Source: JAKFVA01 sp046155225
Lineage (GTDB): Bacteria; Pseudomonadota; Gammaproteobacteria; Burkholderiales; Burkholderiaceae_C
Length of the DNA stretch: 33,147 nt
Direction of reading: 5' to 3'
Assembly (NCBI GenBank): GCA_046155225.1
Contig: JBJXED010000010.1
Location: 1-33,147, forward strand
The notes below the pieces were generated by a model, which was not told the DNA's origin, ran no database searches, and saw nothing but the letters and a program-made list of their open reading frames with translations. Below, piece after piece: positions 8,124-15,200 of the stretch (the stretch's first letter is position 1; the number at the start of each line of letters is the position of its first letter). The position numbers and the translations under genes were made by a program.

Positions 8124-8150
8124 GACATTAATGTCTGGCAGTTTTGTCAC
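8124..8150. promoter_or_regulatory. Candidate activator site upstream of the sigma-54 promoter
   Basis: A perfect 12-bp palindrome GACATTAATGTC (8124-8135) is followed by another TGTC at 8145-8148. It lies roughly 120-150 bp upstream of the predicted pilin start, where enhancer-binding proteins such as PilR act; known PilR sites contain TGTC elements. The assignment to PilR is inference. Confidence 0.35.
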
Positions 8151-8192
8151 TTGCGAGCGCAAAGTTCAGCCAGGTGACGCGAATGCGCGGCG

Positions 8193-10613
8193 CTATTTGA
8201 TGCAGACCGAGCGGACCATCTTCAGGTCGGTCAGGCCCATCATGACTTTTTCCATACCGTCCATCTTGAGAGTGCGCATGCCGCTGCCCACTGCGGCGAC
8301 AAACAGCTCGGACACACGGGCGCGCTCCTGCACCAGTTTTTTAATCGCGTCGTCGGCCACCAGCAACTCGTGCAGGCCGACGCGGCCCTTGTAGCCGGTC
8401 TTGCCGCATTTGTCGCAGCCGACATGGCGGTAGAACTGGAGCTTGCCGTCCTGGCCGTAGAGCTTGACCCAGCTTTCGTAGAGTTTTTTGGCCTCGCCCG
8501 CATAGTCGGCCTTCCAGGCAGGGGTATGGCGCAGGTCTTCGGCGTATTCGGCGACAAAGGTTTTGAGTTCTTCGGCATCGGGGCTGTAGGCTTCCTTGCA
8601 AGCACACAGGCGCTTGGCTAGCCGCTGCGCCAGGATGCCCAGCAAGGCGTCGGCAAAATTGAACGGGTCCAGCCCCATGTCCACCAGCCGCGTGATCGAC
8701 TCGGGCGCAGAGTTGGTGTGCAAGGTCGAGAACACCAGGTGCCCTGTGAGCGAGGCTTCCACGCCCATTGAAACCGTTTCTTTGTCACGCGACTCACCCA
8801 CCATGATGATGTCAGGGTCGGCCCGCAAAAAAGCCCGCATGATGAGCGCAAAGTCAATCCCCGCCTTGCGGTTGATTTGCACCTGGCGCAGGCCCTTTTG
8901 CGTGATCTCGACAGGGTCTTCAGCCGTCCAGATTTTGGTGTCCGGCGTGTTGAGGAATTTGAGGATCGAGTGCAGTGTGGTGGTCTTGCCCGAACCGGTC
9001 GGCCCGCAAACATAGAACAAACCATAGGGTTTGCTGACGGTTTTCTCGACCCGTTCGCGGTTGTGCGGCGTCAAGCCCAGTTTTTCCAGTGGAATGGGCT
9101 CGCCAGCGGCCAAAATCCGCATCACCACATCTTCGACACTGCCGGAAGAAGGAATGGTGGCGACGCGGAGTTCAATGTCGAGCGGACCGAATTTTTTGAA
9201 TTTGATCTTGCCGTCTTGCGGCTTGCGCTTTTCCGAAATATCGAGGTCGCACATGATTTTCAGGCGCGTGACCATCGCCTGGCGGAAGTGCGCCGGCACT
9301 TCAATATAGGGCACCAGCGTACCGTCAATGCGCAAGCGGATGCCGGTTTTGGCCTTGCCTGGGAGCGGCTCAATGTGAATGTCAGAGGCTTTTTGGTTGT
9401 AGGCGTCAATGATGACTTTGTTGACAAACTTCACGAGCTCGTTGTCGGCCGCCGCCGACTCGAGCGAGTCGTCGGACGTACCGTCGTCGTCCATCGGTGT
9501 GCCCAAATCAGCCAGCATCTGGTCGATCGAGCCGACATCCGTATTGACGCCCCAGAGCTGATTGAGCGTTTCCTCAAACTCGGTTTGCGTAGTGACACGG
9601 TAAGAAAACTTGGCGTGGCGCGGAAAGACTTGCGGCAGGATGCGCATGCCTTTGACCGCCTCCGGGTCAAGGCACATCACCACCAGCCCCTCGGGCGAGT
9701 CCTCCAGAGGGATCCAGCCCTGCTGCTCCAGAAACTCGCGCTTGAGGGGCCCATGCAACATTTCCGAGCGGATACGGCCGCTGTTGAAAGGCTCGTAAGG
9801 TGATCCGAAAAATTTGGCCAATGAGGGGCCGATCTGCAACGGGCGAATCTGGTAGTCGGCCATCAGCAAATGCTCGACCGACTTGGCCTGCTCACGCGCT
9901 TTTTGCACGCACTGCGCGAGGTCTTGGGCGCTCAGCACGCCTTGCGCCACCAAACTGTCGTATTTGGTGGCTTTGCGGCGTTGGCTGTCCTCGGCTTTTT
10001 GCATGCGCTGGCGAATCGCAGTGGCCAGGGTTTTGCACAATTGCGCGGCACCTTCGACCTCAAGGTCGCCAAAAATACGGTCGCTTTTGTTGTTGATGAC
10101 TTGCAGCACGCCGTGCAAGGTGGTGCCGTTCAGTATCGGCACAACCAACATCTGCTTGGTGCGGTAGCCCGACCGCTTGTCAACTTCTTTGAGGAAACTC
10201 AGCGTTGGATGAATGCGCCTGAGCGCTTCTTCGTCATAGACATCGGCGATGTTGATGAGCTCCTTGCTCATGGCCACATACCCGGCGATGCTTTGCGCGC
10301 TGATCGGCAGCTTGAGGTCTTTACTGGCGTTGAGCCCCGTTTTTATTTTGGAAATGATCGCACTTTTGTCTTCATTGAGCGCATACAACGTCAGGCGGTC
10401 GGCATTGAGCAGCCGGCAGATGTCCTGGCTCGCCTCCATCATGATCTGGTCAATGTTTTCTGTATCGTGTATGCGCGTGGTAACGGTTTGCAGTTGCCGG
10501 TAGAACAGCGCCTCGAAAGTGACGCCGCGCTGCTCAGGGGGAAGCAGTTGCGAATCTAGAAAGGCTTTTTCAGAGTCTTTGTCGCCGCCTGCGGGCTTGA
10601 GCAAGGCATTCAT
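8193..10613 (-). CDS. GAF domain-GspE/PilB-type secretion or pilus ATPase
   Basis: An 806-residue protein with three parts. A GAF domain covers about 32-205, including LQVINNKSDRIFGDLEVE. A GspE N-terminal-like region covers about 215-355. The type II secretion/type IV pilus ATPase core covers about 385-790, with Walker A GPTGSGKT (537-544), an Asp box near 565, Walker B DIIMVGESRD (E607) and a His box TGHLVFSTLHTN (H632). The zinc-binding cysteines are C670/C672 and C733/C736. The first pair is C-x-C where most family members have C-x2-C. Ordinary PilB is about 570 residues, so the GAF module is an added sensor. No PilC, PilD or other assembly gene is adjacent. It is the last gene of the signalling operon, starting 4 bp inside the phosphodiesterase-like gene. 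The GAF ligand could be a cyclic nucleotide, but this is inference. An MshE/PilB-type or regulatory ATPase role is equally possible. Confidence 0.9.
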   Translation of the reverse strand: MNALLKPAGGDKDSEKAFLDSQLLPPEQRGVTFEALFYRQLQTVTTRIHDTENIDQIMMEASQDICRLLNADRLTLYALNEDKSAIISKIKTGLNASKDLKLPISAQSIAGYVAMSKELINIADVYDEEALRRIHPTLSFLKEVDKRSGYRTKQMLVVPILNGTTLHGVLQVINNKSDRIFGDLEVEGAAQLCKTLATAIRQRMQKAEDSQRRKATKYDSLVAQGVLSAQDLAQCVQKAREQAKSVEHLLMADYQIRPLQIGPSLAKFFGSPYEPFNSGRIRSEMLHGPLKREFLEQQGWIPLEDSPEGLVVMCLDPEAVKGMRILPQVFPRHAKFSYRVTTQTEFEETLNQLWGVNTDVGSIDQMLADLGTPMDDDGTSDDSLESAAADNELVKFVNKVIIDAYNQKASDIHIEPLPGKAKTGIRLRIDGTLVPYIEVPAHFRQAMVTRLKIMCDLDISEKRKPQDGKIKFKKFGPLDIELRVATIPSSGSVEDVVMRILAAGEPIPLEKLGLTPHNRERVEKTVSKPYGLFYVCGPTGSGKTTTLHSILKFLNTPDTKIWTAEDPVEITQKGLRQVQINRKAGIDFALIMRAFLRADPDIIMVGESRDKETVSMGVEASLTGHLVFSTLHTNSAPESITRLVDMGLDPFNFADALLGILAQRLAKRLCACKEAYSPDAEELKTFVAEYAEDLRHTPAWKADYAGEAKKLYESWVKLYGQDGKLQFYRHVGCDKCGKTGYKGRVGLHELLVADDAIKKLVQERARVSELFVAAVGSGMRTLKMDGMEKVMMGLTDLKMVRSVCIK

Positions 10614-11401
10614 ATTTCAAACTCTTGGCCCGCCCTGAGCCAGCGTATGTCGTGCGTGACATTGGGACCAAACGGGGTCGTTTGGTCGAACTTCTGAATC
10701 TCCGCCATGATGAGATCGGTTTCAGCAGGTTTGGTGTGGGTGATATAGATCGGGTAGTGCTTGTCTTTGTCGATACAGTCCAGTTCGCTGGCCAACGCGT
10801 CGGGCGAAAGGTGCAGACTGAGTTTGGCCAGCGCCTTCTCTCGGTTGCTGAATGCAGTTTCGATGACCAGCACCGCCACATTGATTTGGTTGATCCGCCG
10901 CCACAGTGCAGGGTTGCGCTCAGTGTCACCGGTAAATACCCAGCATCCACCACCGGTCGTTATGGAGTAGCCCACCGCAGGCACGGTGTGCACCGCCGGC
11001 AGAACTTCGATCGATTTTCCTGCCAGCTTAAAAGTTTGTCCGACACTGATTTCATGCAGGCTGACAAAAGGCGCTTGCGGTGTAGGAATACGCGTGAAGT
11101 CAGGCCAGATGGTGTTGTTGAACACATGCTTTTTTAGTGCGTCAATGGTGCCGGCCAGGGCATGAACCTGCAATGGGCTGCTGCGCTGAGATGCTATGGC
11201 GTCCACCATCAAGGGCAGCGCGGCAATATGGTCCAGATGCGAGTGGGTCAACAGCACATGGTCAATACGGCCCATCTCTTCTAGCGTCAGGTCCCCCACG
11301 CCAGTGCCCGCATCAACCAAAACATCACTGTCAACCAGAAAAGACGTGGTTCTGCACCCTTTTGCAATCGCTCCGGAGCAGCCCAACACGCGCACTTTCA
11401 T
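10610..11401 (-). CDS. Metallo-beta-lactamase-fold hydrolase, class II 3',5'-cyclic-nucleotide phosphodiesterase-like
   Basis: A 263-residue cytoplasmic hydrolase. Zinc ligands are visible: HSHLDH (H53, H55, D57, H58), H138 in AVHTVP, D159 in FTGDTE and H222 in ITHTKP. The HSHLDHIAALPLMVDA block resembles the class II cyclic nucleotide phosphodiesterase signature (yeast Pde1, Vibrio CpdP family), where HxHLDH is followed by a small-residue/hydrophobic run. Other MBL hydrolases such as RNase Z-like enzymes share part of this. The gene starts 8 bp after the adenylate cyclase stop and overlaps the GAF-ATPase start by 4 bp. That context strongly favours hydrolysis of the cyclase product, cAMP. 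Confidence 0.85.
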   Translation of the reverse strand: MKVRVLGCSGAIAKGCRTTSFLVDSDVLVDAGTGVGDLTLEEMGRIDHVLLTHSHLDHIAALPLMVDAIASQRSSPLQVHALAGTIDALKKHVFNNTIWPDFTRIPTPQAPFVSLHEISVGQTFKLAGKSIEVLPAVHTVPAVGYSITTGGGCWVFTGDTERNPALWRRINQINVAVLVIETAFSNREKALAKLSLHLSPDALASELDCIDKDKHYPIYITHTKPAETDLIMAEIQKFDQTTPFGPNVTHDIRWLRAGQEFEI

Positions 11402-11409
11402 GATTGGCC

Positions 11410-13659
11410 TTACTTGGTTTCAAAATTGGTGGTGCCGTCCCATCCAGGGTCAAACGGAAGTAGTCGCATAGAGGCTACACGCTCGCCATAGAGCTGGTAC
11501 AGGAATTTTTTGGCACCTATGCGTTCTAAATTAAGCAATTGCACATCGCACTGGTCCCAATCTTGGCTGCGATAGGCTTTCAGCACATTGCCCCAGGCTT
11601 TTAATTCATTAAGAACGGCTGCCTCAGCACCTTCTTTACTGCCGAGCGGAAAGAAAATACTGACCGCTTGCTCCTTGCCTTTGACCCTGACTTTATCGAG
11701 CTCAAGCCACGAGAAATCAGGGGCCTGCTTTTTGGTGGACTCACTCACCACGATTTCAATGCCATAGGTTTTTGACAGCCCCTCGAGACGAGAGCCCAAA
11801 TTCACCGCATCACCAATGACCGTATAGCTGCGGCGGATATCGGAGCCCATATCTCCCACGCACATGCTGCCTGTATTCAGCCCAATGCCGACACCAATTT
11901 CCGGAATGCCCTTGGCGCGGTACTCGGCATTCAGTTGGGCCACGGCGGCACTCATTTCAATGGCCGTCTTGACCGCCAAGGAAGCATGCTGTGGTGTCTC
12001 GACCGGCGCTCCCCAGAACGCCATCACGCAGTCACCCATGTATTTGTCGATCGTGCCGCGGTTGGCACGGATGATATTGGTCAGCCGCGTGAACACCTCA
12101 TTCAGCAAGGCTTGCAACTCCGTAGGCTCCATTTTTTCAGACAGCTTGGTGAAGCCGCGCATGTCGCAAAACATCACCGTCAACTCTTTAGCAGACGCCT
12201 TCATGCTGTAGCTGTCTGGGTCCTTGACCATCTCGTCAACCAACTCCGGTGGCACATAGGTGCCGAACAAATTCGCCAGCTCACGTTTTGAGCGACTCTC
12301 GACAAAATACCCGAAGCTCATATTCAGCGCAAAAGCCATGAACACCATCACCAAAGAGGCTGCCATCGGAAAGACCAAATCTTGGGCCAAGTAAAGCCAC
12401 AAATTCAAGCCAAAAACCGCCGACATTACGGCAACACTAAGCGCCACCGCTTTGGTTGCTGAAAGCAGCGGCAAAGCAAAAGCGAGGGTAATGCCCGCCA
12501 TCACCAACACCAACACCTCAAAACCCAACGCGTAATCAGGCTTGACAAGAATCTTGCCGTCAAGCAAGCCCGAAATCACATTTGCATGGGTCTCCACCCC
12601 AGGGTAGGTTTCGCCCACCGGCGTGACGCGCAAGTCCAGCAGGCCAGGCGCCGTCGTACCCAGCAAAATGATCTTGCCTTTGAGTTGGGCGGCCGGGACA
12701 CGCTTGGCAATCAGGTCAGCGGCAGACAAGTACTTGTAGGAGCCGCCATTGACGCCCCCGCGGCCACGAAAAGGCACCAGGGACGCGACGCGTGCGTCCA
12801 CCGGGATGGCCAACGATTTGCCGCCCTGCTTGAGCAATATGCTATCGAGGCCTTGGTAATTGCGTGATAAGAAACGGTCTTGCGGAAAGCCAGGCGACAC
12901 TGCTGGCATGCCTACCAGCATGCGAAACATGGCCAGCGACAAGGACTCGTAATACTGGCCTTTGTATTCCGCGAGCAGCGGAATGGAGCGCACGACACCA
13001 TCACCCTCGGTGATCGAATTGAAAAAACCTGCGACCGGCACGGCTTGGGCAATTTGGCTGATATTCGAGCCGAATCCGTTCCAGGAAGTGAATTTGATGG
13101 GTCGGCCTGCCAGCGCCTCTTTTTGCATCACTGGCTCGGGAAGTTGGCCCGAAGTGCGGCCGTCTCGGTCACTTGTGAAATAGTAACCAAGCACGGCAGG
13201 CTTGTTAAGCAAGGATTTGGCAAACAAGGCGTCGTAATCCAAAACCTCCTGAAGCTGCGCCAGTTTCTCGGAGAACGCGGCTTGGTCGCGCAATTCGTTT
13301 TGCGCGAGTTGGCGCAAACGGTTCAGACCCGAGCTTTCATCGGCTTCGGCAAACACCACGTCAAAACCAATCAGGGCAACTTCCTGCCGTTGAAATAATT
13401 CATCCGTCAACTGTCCCAGCTTGTTGCGCCCCCACGGCCAACGGCCAACTTCGGCCAGGCTTTTTTCATCGATATCCACGATGACAATCCTGTCATCAAG
13501 CGTGTTGGACATCGTGGCGCGCAAGCGTGTGTCGTAGATGATGTCATCCAGCCGCTGAAGAACATCAATTTGCCACAGCCCGCTGGCATGCAGCAAAGCA
13601 AAAAACAAGGGGACCAGCGTCACGACAATACGGGACCATTGTTTGGAGATAGACCCCAT
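11410..13659 (-). CDS. CHASE2 sensor-class III adenylate/guanylate cyclase
   Basis: A 749-residue membrane receptor. An N-terminal anchor (about 10-28) leads into an extracytoplasmic CHASE2 domain (about 30-355, with DDRIVIVDIDEKSLAEVGRW). Three membrane helices follow at about 378-398, 404-424 and 430-452, then a cytoplasmic cyclase domain at 488-670. The metal-binding Asp residues are D499 (MFCDMRGFT) and D543 (KYMGD). Substrate residues K539 and D617 (YTVIGDAVN) point to ATP rather than GTP, and N620 and R624 are the transition-state residues, so the enzyme should be active as a homodimer making cAMP. A C-terminal tail of about 80 residues is unassigned. A run of G residues precedes the ATG as a ribosome site. 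The domain order matches CHASE2-cyclases of cyanobacteria and proteobacteria. The signal sensed by CHASE2 is unknown. Confidence 0.95.
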   Translation of the reverse strand: MGSISKQWSRIVVTLVPLFFALLHASGLWQIDVLQRLDDIIYDTRLRATMSNTLDDRIVIVDIDEKSLAEVGRWPWGRNKLGQLTDELFQRQEVALIGFDVVFAEADESSGLNRLRQLAQNELRDQAAFSEKLAQLQEVLDYDALFAKSLLNKPAVLGYYFTSDRDGRTSGQLPEPVMQKEALAGRPIKFTSWNGFGSNISQIAQAVPVAGFFNSITEGDGVVRSIPLLAEYKGQYYESLSLAMFRMLVGMPAVSPGFPQDRFLSRNYQGLDSILLKQGGKSLAIPVDARVASLVPFRGRGGVNGGSYKYLSAADLIAKRVPAAQLKGKIILLGTTAPGLLDLRVTPVGETYPGVETHANVISGLLDGKILVKPDYALGFEVLVLVMAGITLAFALPLLSATKAVALSVAVMSAVFGLNLWLYLAQDLVFPMAASLVMVFMAFALNMSFGYFVESRSKRELANLFGTYVPPELVDEMVKDPDSYSMKASAKELTVMFCDMRGFTKLSEKMEPTELQALLNEVFTRLTNIIRANRGTIDKYMGDCVMAFWGAPVETPQHASLAVKTAIEMSAAVAQLNAEYRAKGIPEIGVGIGLNTGSMCVGDMGSDIRRSYTVIGDAVNLGSRLEGLSKTYGIEIVVSESTKKQAPDFSWLELDKVRVKGKEQAVSIFFPLGSKEGAEAAVLNELKAWGNVLKAYRSQDWDQCDVQLLNLERIGAKKFLYQLYGERVASMRLLPFDPGWDGTTNFETK

Positions 13660-13704
13660 ATGCCCCCTATTGCCTGTGTGGTGTATTAGGCTGTCAAGTT
13701 GTTG

Positions 13705-14361
13705 TTAGGCTTGGACAAACTGCATTTGTGTCCCGGCCAGTTCAAGCAAGTCGCCATTTTTAAGCGTGACCGGCTCGGCACCAATGGGGGCACCGTTCAG
13801 CATGGGCTTGTTTGCACCCTCGACATGCGCGGCGACAAAGCCATGCGCTCGTTTGGTAATGGCCGCTACAGCGACACCTGGCTTGCCAATGGTGGTTACC
13901 ACTTTCACCAAAGGCACCTCACGGCCCGCAGCAGCGCCCGACAGCACCTTAATGACGGCATGCAGGCCCGCCGCGCCAGAGTCACTTGAGGCTGTTGCGT
14001 GTACAGGAGCAGGTGCGACCGGAGCAGTCGCACCGACCTTAATCATCATCGTCTTTTCGAACCCGGCGGCGGCCGACTCATTGATGTATTTGATTTTGTA
14101 CTTACCAATTTCAATGGTGTCGTTGTTTTCAAGGCGCTGCTTTTTAACGGCTTTGCCATTGACATAGGTGCCATTGGTGCTGTTGAGGTCTTCAAGGTGA
14201 ACCTCATTGCCGGTCATTTGAAGTACCGAGTGTTCCCCGCTGACCGCCAAATTGTCAATCACGATGTCGTTGTAAGGCCTGCGACCCAAAGTGGTTCTGT
14301 CTTTGGTGAGCTGGACTTCCTTGATGACAACACCGTCGATCGATACGATCATTTTCGGCAT
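13705..14361 (-). CDS. Double FHA-domain phosphothreonine-binding protein
   Basis: A 218-residue cytoplasmic protein. The first FHA domain (about 5-92) is canonical: G26-R27, S41 with H44 in SGEH, and LNSTNGTYVNG (59-69), so it should bind phosphothreonine peptides. The linker holds FEKTMMI with T104 and an Ala/Pro stretch. The second domain (about 134-218) has FHA-like spacing (TIGKPG, KRAHGF, MLNG) but the usual GR is GK and the Ser before His is lost, so its phosphopeptide binding is doubtful. AGGAG precedes the ATG. Its position between phosphatase and cyclase genes makes it the likely reader of the operon kinase. The Thr in the linker recalls GarA, whose FHA domain folds back on its own phosphorylated Thr. 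Confidence 0.92.
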   Translation of the reverse strand: MPKMIVSIDGVVIKEVQLTKDRTTLGRRPYNDIVIDNLAVSGEHSVLQMTGNEVHLEDLNSTNGTYVNGKAVKKQRLENNDTIEIGKYKIKYINESAAAGFEKTMMIKVGATAPVAPAPVHATASSDSGAAGLHAVIKVLSGAAAGREVPLVKVVTTIGKPGVAVAAITKRAHGFVAAHVEGANKPMLNGAPIGAEPVTLKNGDLLELAGTQMQFVQA

Positions 14362-14403
14362 GGCCCACTCCTGTAAATGAAACTAATAAAGAAATTTAAC
14401 AAT

Positions 14404-15189
14404 CTATTTTCCCAGCAAGCGCGACATCAGCCCACGTTTTTTTGCATTGCCAGTGGCCAGTATGAGTAACACGCTGATATTGTCGCGCCCGCCATGCGTG
14501 TTGGCCAAGCTGACCAAGTTTGCGGCCTTTTGCTCCAGTGTCGTTTCCGCCTTGAGAACCTCGGCAATTTCCGCATCACCCGCCATGTCAGACAAACCAT
14601 CCGAACATATCAGAAAAAGATCGCCAGATTCCACCAAATGCTCATTGAGTTCAAGCAAGACCGCATCTTCCACACCGAGTGCACGCGTGACAAGGTTTTT
14701 ATTGCTTGAAGTCGCCGCCTGCTCGGGCGTAATGAGACCTGCATCCATTTGTTCCTGCAACAAGGAGTGGTCTTTGGAGATTTGTTGAATTTCACCTTGT
14801 CGAAGACGGTAGCAGCGTGAGTCGCCGATATGGCCCAACATGACGCGGTCATCTTGAAACACCCCAATGACCAGGGTAGTGCCCATGCCGTTGTAGTGTG
14901 CATTGGTATTGGCGGCATTGAAAATGGATCGATTGGCGTTTTCTACGCAAATCTCCATCGCACGCCGAACTTCTTTGCTGTTGGCATGGCGACCGGCCTG
15001 TGACAACCAGCGGCTGAGCTCGGATTTGATAAAGGTGGTCGCCATGCCACTGGCCACTTCACCAGCGTTGTACCCACCCATGCCGTCCGCCAATATGGCT
15101 AGGCCTGCGTCCGCATCAAACGTGACGGCGTCTTCGTTATTTTCTCTGGCAAGCCCAGGGTCGGTACTGGAGCAAAAAACGTAGTTCAT
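14404..15189 (-). CDS. PP2C-family Ser/Thr phosphatase
   Basis: A 261-residue soluble phosphatase with the full bacterial PP2C motif set: ARENNED (E19, D20), LADGMGGYNAGE (D35), GDSRCYRLRQGEI (121-133), ICSDGLSD (D197) and GGRDNISVLL (D236). The Asp residues bind the two catalytic Mn/Mg ions. Length is that of the PrpC/Stp group, without a membrane segment. It lies 11 bp downstream of the CHASE2 kinase gene. Linked kinase-phosphatase pairs of this type act on the same substrates, so it should reverse phosphorylation by that kinase. Confidence 0.96.
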   Translation of the reverse strand: MNYVFCSSTDPGLARENNEDAVTFDADAGLAILADGMGGYNAGEVASGMATTFIKSELSRWLSQAGRHANSKEVRRAMEICVENANRSIFNAANTNAHYNGMGTTLVIGVFQDDRVMLGHIGDSRCYRLRQGEIQQISKDHSLLQEQMDAGLITPEQAATSSNKNLVTRALGVEDAVLLELNEHLVESGDLFLICSDGLSDMAGDAEIAEVLKAETTLEQKAANLVSLANTHGGRDNISVLLILATGNAKKRGLMSRLLGK

Positions 15190-15200
15190 AGGGGTCTAAG

